This document shows positions 52,815 through 62,254 of a DNA stretch of 64,000 nt, piece after piece (position 1 is the first letter of the stretch; every line of letters begins with the position of its first letter). The position numbers and the translations under genes are program-made. Under the pieces are notes generated by a model. That model was not told the DNA's origin. It saw only the letters and a list, made by a program, of their open reading frames with translations, and ran no database searches. This DNA is from Alistipes sp. (lineage in GTDB: Bacteria > Bacteroidota > Bacteroidia > Bacteroidales > Rikenellaceae): NCBI GenBank assembly GCA_017399485.1, contig JAFQCA010000048.1:62001-126000 (forward strand), in the 5' to 3' direction.

Positions 52815-54017
52815 TTACTGCTCAACTCTTCCCGGATAAGCCTCCAAAGCCTTACCCAAGATAAACAGCGCACGTTGAAGGTCTGCCTTCTTCAAGACAT
52901 AAGCGATACGCACCTCATTACGTCCCTTCATCGGGTCGGTATAGAATCCCGATGCTGGCGCCATCATAATAGTCTCTCCCTCGTAGTTAAACTCCGACAA
53001 GCACCAAGCGCAGAACTTATCGCTGTCGTCAATCGGCAGACGTGCTACGGTATAGAACGCGCCCATAGGGATTGGAGAATAGACACCGGGAATCTTATTC
53101 AGGCCATCAATCAAGCAGTTACGACGTTCAATATACTCCTCATAAGTGCGAATCATATATTCACGCGGTGCATCCAGAGAGGCTTCCGCCACAATCTGAC
53201 CAATAAGCGGAGGACTCAATCTTGCCTGGCAGAACTTCATAACAGCATCTCGCAAACGATGATTCTTGGTAATCAATGCTCCGATACGTATTCCACACTC
53301 GGAATAACGCTTTGACACCGAATCAATCAATACAACATTCTGTTCAATACCCTCCAAGTGGCAAGCCGAAATATAAGGAGAGCCCGTATAGATAAATTCA
53401 CGATAAACCTCATCCGAAAAGAGGAACAGGTCGTACTTCTTGACCATATCGCGAATGCGGTTCATCTCCTTACGGGTATATAGATAACCCGTCGGATTGT
53501 TGGGATTACAGATTAAGATACCACGCGTACGCTCGTTAATCAACTCCTCAAACTGCTCCACTTTAGGCAGTGAGAAACCCTCTTCGATGGATGTCGATAC
53601 GGTACGAATTACAGCACCAGCAGATATGGCGAATGCCATATAGTTAGCATAAGCAGGCTCTGGTACTATAATCTCATCTCCGGGATTAAGGCACGACATA
53701 AAAGCAAACAGAACTGCCTCGCTACCGCCCGTTGTAATTATAATATCATCGGGCGAAAGTTTTATTTGATATTGGTCATAATAACCAACCAATTTCTCAC
53801 GCAACGACAGATATCCATCACTCGGACTATACTCCAGGACCTTTCTGTCGATATTCTTCAAGGCATCCAAGCCCTCTTGCGGCGTTGGCAAATCGGGCTG
53901 ACCAATATTCAGATGATATATCTTCACCCCACGACGCTTAGCCTCATCAGCCAGAGGCACCAGCTTACGTATAGGCGACGCAGGCATCTGCACCGCACGT
54001 TGTGAAATTTGTGGCAT
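52815..54017 (-). CDS. PLP-dependent aminotransferase, class I/II
   Basis: A 400-residue fold-type I aminotransferase: YHLNIGQPDLPTPQEGL near the start, GGSEAVLFAFMSCL, NPNNPTGYLY, and the PLP lysine in SVSKRYSECGIRIGAL. It resembles AspC/AlaT-type transaminases, but the substrate cannot be read. It is not in the aromatic operon. Its start is 93 bp from the end of the wzz gene, with a terminator-like hairpin between, so it is probably its own unit. Confidence 0.87.
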   Translation of the reverse strand: MPQISQRAVQMPASPIRKLVPLADEAKRRGVKIYHLNIGQPDLPTPQEGLDALKNIDRKVLEYSPSDGYLSLREKLVGYYDQYQIKLSPDDIIITTGGSEAVLFAFMSCLNPGDEIIVPEPAYANYMAFAISAGAVIRTVSTSIEEGFSLPKVEQFEELINERTRGILICNPNNPTGYLYTRKEMNRIRDMVKKYDLFLFSDEVYREFIYTGSPYISACHLEGIEQNVVLIDSVSKRYSECGIRIGALITKNHRLRDAVMKFCQARLSPPLIGQIVAEASLDAPREYMIRTYEEYIERRNCLIDGLNKIPGVYSPIPMGAFYTVARLPIDDSDKFCAWCLSEFNYEGETIMMAPASGFYTDPMKGRNEVRIAYVLKKADLQRALFILGKALEAYPGRVEQ

Positions 54018-54048
54018 ATAAAACTATCTTTAACCTAAATCCTAACCC

Positions 54049-54088
54049 AAAAAGAGATACCGCCCATACCGTAAGTACAAGCGGTATT
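54049..54088 (-). terminator. Terminator of the wza-wzz operon
   Basis: On the minus strand the stem ATACCGC/GCGGTAT (54081-54087 with 54057-54063) is followed by a run CTCTTTTTGGG (54056 down to about 54046). It lies between the wzz stop and the aminotransferase start. Confidence 0.6.
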
Positions 54089-54110
54089 GTAAATCATATT
54101 CTGCAACTAA

Positions 54111-55277
54111 TTAGTTCTCCATTGCCTTCTCGGGCAACTCATTTACAAATCGCTTAATGCGGTCATTACCTGTGATATTTGCAAGCATCGGTAATCCAAG
54201 CACCAAACCAGCACCAGCCATCACGCCAAGGAATGTAAAGACTAAAACTATCTTTACGCGCGCTGGCTTACTCCTCTCATAGGGAATAGTCACAGGACGC
54301 ACTACCGTAAGTATTGGTGTATCCTTCTTTACCTCTATTTTAGCCTGCTCCAATTGTGTAGCCAACTCACTGTAAAGATTCATTGCAAGTGTATATTCCG
54401 CATCCAACTTCTCTGCCTCAACGCGTGCCGAGTATTTATTTGTATTGGTATTTGCATCACGGAAAGCGGCACGACGAACCTGGATATCCTCAAAATTCTT
54501 CTTCGCCTCATCATATCGGCCCTGAATAAAGTCCAAGTTCGACTGCACCTTCGCAATCTTAAACTCCGTAATATACTTCTGCAACAATACAACCGTGGCC
54601 TGTGCTAACTGTGCAGAGGCAACCGCCTCTGGCATATTAGATGTAATGGTAACATAACCTTTTTTCTGATCCAACGTAAGAGATATACTCTGTCCAAGAA
54701 TATTCATTGCATTGAATTCATCCTTACTCAATGTTTCCAATGTTGGCCCATTACTATTGCCAATAGCAGAATAATCAGGCTCTGGTTGCTCACCACGGAT
54801 AGCATTCAGGATAACGAAAGGCAAGCCTATTGTATATTTCTTGATATAATCAAACACACCAGGCTTGTTATACTCCTCGCTCGTGTAATAATCAAAGAAA
54901 CTAACAGGCTTATCCGCCTTCTCAAAATCTATCTTGGTCTGCATCAACTCCTTGCGGAAAGATGTACCATTCATAATATTCTGATATACCAATGGCGAGA
55001 GGGCTGTTACATCGGCACCTTCACCCAAGTTCACTCCCGCCAAAGCGGCCAATGAACTCATCTTCGAATTGCCAGACTTACCTGTATCGGGTACAATATC
55101 ACAACTTGCAGTATATACCTTCGCACTAAAGAGCGCAACCAACACTCCGAGCACTACAAAGACTCCCGTAACCTTGATTATCAACCAGCGGTTAATCCAC
55201 ATCTTCTGAATCAACTCAACGAGGTCAATCTCCTGCTCCTCAACGGGCATATTATTTTGATTCTGTAACTGTTCCAT
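54111..55277 (-). CDS. Wzz-type polysaccharide chain-length/co-polymerase protein
   Basis: A 388-residue inner-membrane protein. TM1 (about 34-56, WLIIKVTGVFVVLGVLVALF) and TM2 (about 348-370, VKIVLVFTFLGVMAGAGLVL) flank a large periplasmic coiled-coil domain with FKIAKVQSNLDFIQGRYDEAKKNFEDIQVRR. A conserved Pro-rich region before TM2 (VTIPYERSKPARVK) is typical of Wzz/Wzc. There is no C-terminal tyrosine kinase domain. It is 8 bp from the Wza-like gene upstream, forming an export pair. Confidence 0.88.
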   Translation of the reverse strand: MEQLQNQNNMPVEEQEIDLVELIQKMWINRWLIIKVTGVFVVLGVLVALFSAKVYTASCDIVPDTGKSGNSKMSSLAALAGVNLGEGADVTALSPLVYQNIMNGTSFRKELMQTKIDFEKADKPVSFFDYYTSEEYNKPGVFDYIKKYTIGLPFVILNAIRGEQPEPDYSAIGNSNGPTLETLSKDEFNAMNILGQSISLTLDQKKGYVTITSNMPEAVASAQLAQATVVLLQKYITEFKIAKVQSNLDFIQGRYDEAKKNFEDIQVRRAAFRDANTNTNKYSARVEAEKLDAEYTLAMNLYSELATQLEQAKIEVKKDTPILTVVRPVTIPYERSKPARVKIVLVFTFLGVMAGAGLVLGLPMLANITGNDRIKRFVNELPEKAMEN

Positions 55278-55285
55278 AATCTATT

Positions 55286-57646
55286 CTATTTTTGGGCTAT
55301 ACTGATAGCGGACATTACAACCGCAGTAGTAGAAGCCGTAGATGAAATCAAACTGATAACTTCGCTCCATTTGATTGGCTCTGTTTGCGATTTCGACGGC
55401 ACGATGATAATACAACCAGGGCGCACCTCTGCTCTCTTACCCGAAGCCACCATTCCGTTCATATAAATCACAAACGAACGATTCTTACGAGCGCGATTAT
55501 CGTAACCTCCTGCAGCATCTACATAATACTTAAGATTCTTTTTCTCCTTAAATGTAATGGTATTGGGATAAGTAACCGCACCCATCACACGCACCGTACC
55601 GTTATATTCAGGAATTGTAATCACATCACCATCTCGTAATACGATATCGGCATCCGAGCCAGGGTTCTGCAATGCGGCCTCAAGGTCAATACCAACAAAA
55701 TACGTTGATTCCATCTCTACTGTAGCAAGATTCAAAGAATCGCGTTGCATACCACTTGCAGCCTGCTTCTGAATCATATCCTTCAATGCCTGCTGTTGCA
55801 CACGCTCCTCATCGGTCATACGACGTACCAGATAAGCACCTTCAACAAATGCTCCCGAAGTGGGATTACCTGCTGCGCTGATAATTTCCGAAAGGCGCAT
55901 ATTACGATGCGACAGAGGATAGTTACCTGCAAATGGCACCTCACCCTGAACCGTTACGCTACTCTGCGGAACATAGACAGGAGAACGACGAACATACACC
56001 TGGTCGTAAGGCTGAAGAACAAATCCCGCACCTCCATCAACTGCAAGGCCGTCATTAACATCAACTGTAAAAGTCTCCAACAACTCGTCACGTGTTGTGG
56101 TACTCTTCGGGTCTTTAATACGACGAGTGATTGTAATATTTGCTGTCGATGCAGACTCCTGAAGACCACCTGCCGCAACCAACAAATCCTCCACTGTCAT
56201 CTTATCGGCATAAGGATAAGTAGCAGGACGACGTACTGCACCATAGATAGCCACATTAAACTCCTCCTGCATCTCCGATACGGCTGCAATAGTCAACATA
56301 TCATTTGGACGAAGTGCAACATCTGCAACCTTACCCGACATCAAACCCGCCAAATCAATAGGCAAGACCTCCATTGTCCAATCGGGCTTCTCGCGATAAA
56401 GCAACGCGCGAGCCATAAATGCATCCTCTCGCAAACCATCAGCACGCTCGATAAGTTGCTTTACGGTGCTTGTCTTATCATCAATAGCATAATAACCCTC
56501 GCGATATACGGCTCCCGTAATCTGGACACGGTTGTTAAAGCGGTCAATATCTCCCGATACGGCCACATTATCACCATCCTCCAACACGAACTCCCCAAAC
56601 TTATCGCTCTCGACAGTAAACGACTCCCACTTACCACCTTGACGGCGAGTCACACTTACCATCTTGCGGTTAGCCTCGTTTGTAAAACCTCCTGCATAAT
56701 TCAAAAGGTCAGCAACTGTCTCATTTTGAGTCAATTCATAGAACATTGGGCGCTTCACCTGACCAGCAATCTCGATAAGTTTGCCATAAGGAGCAACAGT
56801 GATAAGGTCGCCGTCGCGCAATGCTATATCCTTCTCTGTCTTGCCATTAAGAATGTAATCAAAGACATCTATTTCGGAGAATAATTTTCCTGCACGATAA
56901 ACCTTGATGCTACGCAAAGTACCCAAATCGCTCACACCGCCAGCAACGTGCAATGCGTGGAATAGTGTAGCCAACGAAGGGAGTGTATATGTACCGGCAT
57001 TACCAACCTCACCTGTAATATTCACTTGTATGCTACGAATACTACCGAGAGTGAGTTTCAACTGCACAGAGCCATCGTACAGGCCTTCATACATCGCAGC
57101 CATAGAACTACGCAAACGTTTCGACGCCTCGGCGATAGTCAATCCCGACAATGAGATAGGTCCTACTCCCGGAATAACGATTCTGCCATCAGGCGAGATT
57201 TTATATTTCTCGCTCGAGTCTGTATTTCCCCACAAGTCAATAATCACTTCGTCACCAGGGCCCAACACATAGTTATCGGGAGTGGCAATCTGGAGATTAG
57301 GCTCAAATGTAAGTTTGCTACTTCTAAACAAATCGTGACCAAAAATACGACGCGCAACACCGCCTTCTCCAATAGCAACGCCATCTATGCTCGCACTATT
57401 CACCGCAACACCATCTCGTCTATTTTGTATAGCCGAACTGGACATCGCAACAGTATCAACGTTAATACCGCGTTCACGTTGTACATTCTCTGTCTGTGCG
57501 TTTTGAACACCTTGACTCTTCAGTTCATTGATTTGTGCTGCCGACAATGTTCCATTACGATACGCCTCCAACAACTGTTGGTTGTTCTGAGCATAAGACA
57601 ATGTTCCCACAACCAAAAGCAGCAACAATACAGTTAATCTCCTCAT
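55286..57646 (-). CDS. Wza-type SLBB polysaccharide export protein
   Basis: A 786-residue outer-membrane-associated exporter (start chosen at ATG 57646, giving signal peptide MRRLTVLLLLLVVGTLSYAQ; the frame is open to 57676). A Poly_export domain begins near 115 (NYVLGPGDEVIIDLWG). Several SLBB repeats follow to about 730, including ITGEVGNAGTYTLPSL, VQGEVPFAGNYPLSH and VMGAVTYPNTITFKEKK. A C-terminal helix (about 755-785) crosses the outer membrane as in Wza. The high SLBB count resembles Bacteroidota exopolysaccharide exporters. Wzz follows in the same operon; no glycosyltransferase or polymerase genes are beside it. Confidence 0.88.
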   Translation of the reverse strand: MRRLTVLLLLLVVGTLSYAQNNQQLLEAYRNGTLSAAQINELKSQGVQNAQTENVQRERGINVDTVAMSSSAIQNRRDGVAVNSASIDGVAIGEGGVARRIFGHDLFRSSKLTFEPNLQIATPDNYVLGPGDEVIIDLWGNTDSSEKYKISPDGRIVIPGVGPISLSGLTIAEASKRLRSSMAAMYEGLYDGSVQLKLTLGSIRSIQVNITGEVGNAGTYTLPSLATLFHALHVAGGVSDLGTLRSIKVYRAGKLFSEIDVFDYILNGKTEKDIALRDGDLITVAPYGKLIEIAGQVKRPMFYELTQNETVADLLNYAGGFTNEANRKMVSVTRRQGGKWESFTVESDKFGEFVLEDGDNVAVSGDIDRFNNRVQITGAVYREGYYAIDDKTSTVKQLIERADGLREDAFMARALLYREKPDWTMEVLPIDLAGLMSGKVADVALRPNDMLTIAAVSEMQEEFNVAIYGAVRRPATYPYADKMTVEDLLVAAGGLQESASTANITITRRIKDPKSTTTRDELLETFTVDVNDGLAVDGGAGFVLQPYDQVYVRRSPVYVPQSSVTVQGEVPFAGNYPLSHRNMRLSEIISAAGNPTSGAFVEGAYLVRRMTDEERVQQQALKDMIQKQAASGMQRDSLNLATVEMESTYFVGIDLEAALQNPGSDADIVLRDGDVITIPEYNGTVRVMGAVTYPNTITFKEKKNLKYYVDAAGGYDNRARKNRSFVIYMNGMVASGKRAEVRPGCIIIVPSKSQTEPIKWSEVISLISSTASTTAVVMSAISIAQK

Positions 57647-57737
57647 TTTTAGTATATTATTTAATTTTTTATTCAAAACTACCGACGTAAATCACTAACA
57701 AACGCCGAAATCAGGTCGTAAATTATATATATTTTCG

Positions 57738-57768
57738 CAAAAATAGCAAAAAAATGCCATTCCAACAA
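57738..57768 (-). promoter_or_regulatory. Probable promoter of the wza-wzz operon
   Basis: On the minus strand TTG (57768-57766), 20 bp, then TATTTTTG (57745-57738), about 92 bp before the ATG at 57646. An alternative -7 box TATATTTG lies at 57773-57766. The rest of the gap up to 57938 is AT-rich, with a weak imperfect hairpin around 57868-57893. Confidence 0.5.
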
Positions 57769-57938
57769 ATATATTTACACATATAGTAAGTCGGATATTG
57801 TTAGGTAGTTACGGAAATATATAGTTTAATATTGTAGAGTACGTCACTCCACCAAAGCCGTAGGCGAGGATTGGAGTCTCTAACCTCAATCTCCTATTTA
57901 TTGTAGAGATTAATCGGCTACGCCGCTTTTCTACGATT

Positions 57939-58550
57939 TTACCTCTTTTTTCTCGCGGGCGACTGCTTCGACTTATTCGCCTTACGTGGTTTCTTGCGTA
58001 CCGACCATCCAAAATGACCAATCACCTCTCCTAACGAAAAATACTCACCGTGACAATAGGTTATAGGCTCTGCCCGCTGCAAATCCAAGCGACCACTCTC
58101 CGCATCAATATACTCCTCATCAACCAATACATTAACCACATCCGCCAAAAACATATCGTGCGAGCCCAATGGCACAATCTGCTTTACACGACACTCAATC
58201 GCCACAGGCGACTCTTCGACAACGGGCGCCGCAACAATCTCCGCTGGCGTTGGTGTCAAACCCATCTGCGAGAACTTATCGTAATCCCTACCCGACCTCA
58301 CGCCACACCAATCCGTTGCACGTGCCAAACGCTTGGTAGTAAGATTTATAACAAACTCTCCCGTACGTTTTATTATCTCATACGAGTGGCGTTCAGGCCT
58401 CACCGAGATATAACACATCGGCGGATTGGTACATACCGTACCCGTCCACGCAACAGTAAACAAATTATACTCCTCTGGCGTTGCACCGCAACTGACCAAT
58501 ACGGCAGGCACAGGATAAATCATCGTACCTGGTTTCCAACTCTGTTTCAT
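57939..58550 (-). CDS. Flavin reductase-like domain protein
   Basis: A 203-residue protein of the flavin reductase/FMN-binding split-barrel family. Motifs are PVPAVLVSCG, FTVAWTGTVCTNPPMCYISVRPERHS (conserved His), NLTTKRLARATDWCG and SHDMFLADVVNV. The C-terminal tail (about 180-203) is Lys/Arg/Ser-rich and disordered. Partners are not adjacent; it may serve an FMN-dependent monooxygenase or act alone. Divergent from the GH16 gene. Confidence 0.87.
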   Translation of the reverse strand: MKQSWKPGTMIYPVPAVLVSCGATPEEYNLFTVAWTGTVCTNPPMCYISVRPERHSYEIIKRTGEFVINLTTKRLARATDWCGVRSGRDYDKFSQMGLTPTPAEIVAAPVVEESPVAIECRVKQIVPLGSHDMFLADVVNVLVDEEYIDAESGRLDLQRAEPITYCHGEYFSLGEVIGHFGWSVRKKPRKANKSKQSPARKKR

Positions 58551-58597
58551 AGTTCGATAATTTCTGCGTAAAGATACGAAAAATCTGTAGGATTTTA

Positions 58598-58605
58598 TAT
58601 CTTTG
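58598..58605 (+). promoter_or_regulatory. -7 promoter element for the GH16 gene
   Basis: TATCTTTG, 22 bp before the ATG at 58628. No good -33 element at the usual distance. Confidence 0.5.
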
Positions 58606-58627
58606 TAAAATACTAAACCTTAACTCT

Positions 58628-59509
58628 ATGAAAACAACTTTACTTACCATCATCTTTACATCACTTTTTGTAGGCTCATCATTTGCTCAAACACCTCGCA
58701 AAGCCACCAACGCCTATCGCAATGAAGGCTATAAACTTGTTTGGAGTGATGAATTCTCCAAAGATGGCCGCCCCGATGCCCGTAAATGGAGTTACGAAAA
58801 GGGATTTGAGCGTAATCACGAAGCGCAATATTATCAGCGTGAGAATTGTTGGTGCGAAGATGGAATGTTGATTTTCGAGGCACGCAAGGAGCGTAGAGTA
58901 AGTTTTGAGTATAACCCCACTCCTACGTGGTGGGACCAAAAGGCTCTATATGCCGACTACACATCCGCATCAATAAATACTCGCGGAAAATTCACATTCA
59001 CATACGGACGCCTTGAGGTTCGGGCAAAAATTCCTGTTAGCAAAGGCGCGTGGCCCGCAATATGGCTTCTCGGCACTGCAAACCCGTGGCCTCATTGTGG
59101 TGAAATTGATGTTATGGAGTATTATCACATAAAGGGAGAGCCTCACATATTGGCCAACGCAGCGTGGGGAGGTCGCAAAGCGGGCGATGCTGTTTGGGAT
59201 GACATCAAGATTCCATTCTCATACTTTACTGCATTGGACAAAGATTGGGCCGACAAGTTTCATATATGGCGTATGGATTGGGACTCTACATCAATTCGCA
59301 TCTATGTAGATGACATACTACTAAACGAAATTCCTGCGTGGAAGAGCATCAATCTTGGAGGCAAAAGCGAGGGTGTAAATCCCTTCTCTCGGGAGCACTT
59401 CATCTTGCTCAATCTGGCACTTGGTGGCGACAACGGAGGACCGATTGACGATAGCGCACTTCCGCTTCGCTACGAGGTGGATTATGTCAGAGTCTATCAA
59501 CAGAAATAG
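58628..59509 (+). CDS. Secreted GH16 beta-glucanase (laminarinase-type)
   Basis: A 293-residue exported endo-beta-glucanase, probably acting on beta-1,3 or mixed-linked glucans. A signal peptide ends near residue 20 (SSFAQ). The GH16 catalytic stretch GEIDVMEYYH contains the nucleophile Glu159, the assisting Asp161 and the acid/base Glu164. Supporting motifs are KGAWPAIWLLG before it, and HIWRMDWD and HFILLNLALGG after it. The EIDxxE spacing with the extra Met is that of laminarinase-type GH16 rather than lichenase or kappa-carrageenase, by family knowledge. It ends at a terminator shared with gdhA. Confidence 0.92.
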   Translation: MKTTLLTIIFTSLFVGSSFAQTPRKATNAYRNEGYKLVWSDEFSKDGRPDARKWSYEKGFERNHEAQYYQRENCWCEDGMLIFEARKERRVSFEYNPTPTWWDQKALYADYTSASINTRGKFTFTYGRLEVRAKIPVSKGAWPAIWLLGTANPWPHCGEIDVMEYYHIKGEPHILANAAWGGRKAGDAVWDDIKIPFSYFTALDKDWADKFHIWRMDWDSTSIRIYVDDILLNEIPAWKSINLGGKSEGVNPFSREHFILLNLALGGDNGGPIDDSALPLRYEVDYVRVYQQK

Positions 59510-59518
59510 ATAAAAACA

Positions 59519-59550
59519 TCGCAGCACCTCCCCGTAGGGAAGTGCTGCGA
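59519..59550. terminator. Bidirectional terminator between GH16 and gdhA
   Basis: TCGCAGCACCTCCC (59519-59532) pairs with GGGAAGTGCTGCGA (59537-59550), loop CGTA, one mismatch. It lies between convergent genes. Confidence 0.7.
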
Positions 59551-59585
59551 CTCTCAAATACCTAAAACCAACCTTTTTGACCGTC

Positions 59586-60941
59586 TTATACGACACCCTG
59601 AGCCAACATAGCCTCGGCAACTGTCATAAAGCCCGCAATATTCGCACCCTTGACATAATTGACATAGCCATCAGGCTCGGTACCGTACTCAACACACACG
59701 GCGTGAATCTTATTCATTATCTCGTGTAACTTAGCATCAACCTCTTCAGAACTCCACTTCAAACGCATAGAGTTTTGAGTCATCTCAAGGCCCGAAGTGG
59801 CTACACCACCAGCATTTGAAGCCTTACCGGGTGAATAGAGAATCTTCGCCTTCAGGAACACCTCGATAGCCTCAGGCGTAGAGGGCATATTGGCACCCTC
59901 AACAACACACATACAGCCGTTAGCAACCAACTTAGCAGCCTCCTCGCCATTGAGCTCATTCTGCGTAGCACAAGGCATTGCAATATCACACTTTATGCCC
60001 CACGGACGCTCGCCCTCGAAATACTGAGCCGTAGGATACTTCACTGCGTACTCGCGGATACGGCCACGCAACATATTCTTGAGTTCGAATATATACTGCA
60101 ATTTATCGCTATCAATGCCATCGGGGTCATAAATGTAACCATTTGAATCTGACATAGTCAACACACGTGCACCCAATGCCAATGCCTTCTCGGCAGCATA
60201 CTGTGCCACATTACCAGAGCCCGAAATCACGACGTCCTTACCGGCATAAGACTCGCCTCTTGTAGCCAACATAGCCTGACCAAAGTAGCAAGCACCATAG
60301 CCTGTAGCCTCAGGACGAATAAGAGAGCCTCCAAAACTCAAGCCCTTACCTGTCAAGGTCCCTGTAAACTCATTAGCCAAACGTTTATATTGACCAAACA
60401 TATAGCCTACCTCGCGACCACCTACACCGATATCACCTGCGGGCACATCGGTATCGTGACCGATATGGCGATATAACTCGGTCATAAAACTCTGGCAAAA
60501 ACGCATAATCTCCATCTCGGAACGGCCTTTAGGATTAAAATCAGAGCCACCCTTACCACCACCCATAGGGAGTGTCGTAAGGCTATTCTTGAAAGTCTGC
60601 TCAAAAGCCAAAAACTTCAAGATACTCAAATTAACGCTCGAATGGAAACGAATACCACCTTTATAAGGGCCAATAGCACTATTCATCTGTACTCGGTAAC
60701 CCTTATTAATCATAATCTCACCCTTATCGGTAACCCAAGGGACTCTGAACATTATAACTCGTTCTGGCTCGGCAATACGCTCCAGAACCTTCATCTTCAC
60801 GAGTTGCGGATTCTCCATAATATATGGTGCCACACTCTCGACTACCTCACGAACTGCCTGATGGAACTCCAACTCACCGGGATTCTTCGCTACTACATCG
60901 GCCATAAATTGCTCGACATACTCTTTTACTGATGTATTCAT
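59586..60941 (-). CDS. gdhA: NADP-type hexameric glutamate dehydrogenase
   Basis: Assimilates ammonia by amination of 2-oxoglutarate. The 451-residue length is typical of the hexameric class. Motifs are RVQMNSAIGPYKGGIRFH (substrate lysine), PMGGGKGGSDFNPKG (catalytic Lys), DVPAGDIGVGGREVGYMFG and the Rossmann VVISGSGNVAQYAAEKA. It is transcribed alone from a promoter at 60980-61009. Coenzyme preference for NADPH is inferred from the subgroup, not proven. Confidence 0.95.
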   Translation of the reverse strand: MNTSVKEYVEQFMADVVAKNPGELEFHQAVREVVESVAPYIMENPQLVKMKVLERIAEPERVIMFRVPWVTDKGEIMINKGYRVQMNSAIGPYKGGIRFHSSVNLSILKFLAFEQTFKNSLTTLPMGGGKGGSDFNPKGRSEMEIMRFCQSFMTELYRHIGHDTDVPAGDIGVGGREVGYMFGQYKRLANEFTGTLTGKGLSFGGSLIRPEATGYGACYFGQAMLATRGESYAGKDVVISGSGNVAQYAAEKALALGARVLTMSDSNGYIYDPDGIDSDKLQYIFELKNMLRGRIREYAVKYPTAQYFEGERPWGIKCDIAMPCATQNELNGEEAAKLVANGCMCVVEGANMPSTPEAIEVFLKAKILYSPGKASNAGGVATSGLEMTQNSMRLKWSSEEVDAKLHEIMNKIHAVCVEYGTEPDGYVNYVKGANIAGFMTVAEAMLAQGVV

Positions 60942-60979
60942 TTGTTTTGCGAGTTAAATTTTCTAATCCAATACGGTTG

Positions 60980-61009
60980 CAAATTTAATAAAAAATATTA
61001 AAAACACAA
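60980..61009 (-). promoter_or_regulatory. Promoter for gdhA
   Basis: On the minus strand TTG (61009-61007), 19 bp, then TAAATTTG (60987-60980), about 40 bp before the ATG at 60941. The remaining 140 bp up to the next gene is AT-rich without recognisable elements except the -7 box at 61151. Confidence 0.7.
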
Positions 61010-61150
61010 AATATTTTCAATAAAAATCTACATTAATTGCATATATATGCACATAAAGCGCATATTCTACCAATTTCGATAGCATAAATATTTCCTTACA
61101 ATTTATCACAATAAGTCGGCCATTATGTTGTATTTTTACAATTAAACACC

Positions 61151-61158
61151 TATCTTTG
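61151..61158 (+). promoter_or_regulatory. -7 promoter element for the sialidase-like gene
   Basis: TATCTTTG, overlapping a possible TTG start at 61156. It shows that translation begins downstream, at the ATG 61189. Confidence 0.6.
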
Positions 61159-61188
61159 TATAAAATTAAACTTAAAACTTATATTACA

Positions 61189-62238
61189 ATGAAGAGATTT
61201 ATTAGACTATTTATTTTATGTATTTTGGTTTCGGCATCTTCTGCATCAGCCCAAACACAACACATAAGTTACACCGTTGATAAGATTTGGGGCAACGGAC
61301 AGCACTGTGCTTTTACCTCTATCGCAGAGTTTCAAGGCAAATACTACGTCACATTCCGCGAGGCACAAGGTCACGTTTTTGATAGTGACGGCGAGGCACG
61401 AGGCAAGATTCGCATTCTCGTTTCCGAAGATGGCGACAAATGGGAGACCCTGCCTCCAATCAGCAAAGAGGGTTACGACCTGCGCGACCCTAAACTCTCG
61501 GTTACACCCGACGGACGATTGATGGTAACGCTCGGCGGCTCGGTATATCGCAACCAAAAACTTATCACCTGCGAGCCGCACGTTATGTTCAGCGAGGACG
61601 GTAAGACATTCACTGAACCTCAGCCCATTGTCTTCAAATCGAAGGTAGAGGGCGAATCGGAGTGGCTTTGGCGAGTTACTTGGATGGGCGATACAGGCTA
61701 TGGCGTATCATACGGAGGCCCCGATGGCCAAGAGGCCACAATCAAACTATTGAAGACTACAGACGGTATCAACTACTCTTTGGTACAATCATTCCCCGAC
61801 ATCAAAGGCTTCCCCAACGAGGCTACAGTAAGATTCCTCCCCGACGGACGTATGGCGATACTTCTGCGCCGCGACGGAGATGACCGTCAGGCTATGTGGG
61901 GTTTGAGTAATGCACCCTTTACGGAGTGGACGTGGAAGAAGACAGGCTTTTATTTAGGTGGTCCCGACTGCATCGTATTGGATGACAATCGTATCGTTGC
62001 TGCAGGTCGTACATTCTTGGCTCCCCACGCAGCAAAGACGACTATATTCGTAGGAGATAACAACGGACGATTCATTGATGCCGTAATACTTCCCTCTGGC
62101 GGAGACACAAGTTACCCCGGATTTATCACAGTCGGCAACGAGTTATGGGTTAGTTACTACTCTATGCACGGCACACCCAACGCCTCAATATACCTTGCAA
62201 AATTCCCTCTGGATATGTTCCACAAAAGAAATAAATAA
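61189..62238 (+). CDS. Secreted sialidase-like beta-propeller protein
   Basis: A 349-residue exported protein, with the start at the ATG 61189 after the -7 box. A signal peptide ends near residue 22 (SASAQ). BNR/Asp-box-like units VSEDGDKWETL, FSEDGKTFTEP and LKTTDGINYSLV recur with about 50-60-residue spacing. YYVTFREAQG near 58 resembles the catalytic-Arg strand of sialidases. Other propeller hydrolases (for example exo-alpha-sialidases acting on other sugars) share this look, so specificity is open. It ends at a terminator at 62255-62296. Confidence 0.8.
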   Translation: MKRFIRLFILCILVSASSASAQTQHISYTVDKIWGNGQHCAFTSIAEFQGKYYVTFREAQGHVFDSDGEARGKIRILVSEDGDKWETLPPISKEGYDLRDPKLSVTPDGRLMVTLGGSVYRNQKLITCEPHVMFSEDGKTFTEPQPIVFKSKVEGESEWLWRVTWMGDTGYGVSYGGPDGQEATIKLLKTTDGINYSLVQSFPDIKGFPNEATVRFLPDGRMAILLRRDGDDRQAMWGLSNAPFTEWTWKKTGFYLGGPDCIVLDDNRIVAAGRTFLAPHAAKTTIFVGDNNGRFIDAVILPSGGDTSYPGFITVGNELWVSYYSMHGTPNASIYLAKFPLDMFHKRNK

Positions 62239-62254
62239 TAGGTAATATTATTAC

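Noticed and set aside
57800..57938. Partial repeat or small RNA between the wza promoter region and the flavin reductase gene
   Set aside because: Only an imperfect stem (about 57868-57893) is visible and it has no repeat elsewhere in the window; it could be the terminator of the flavin reductase gene.
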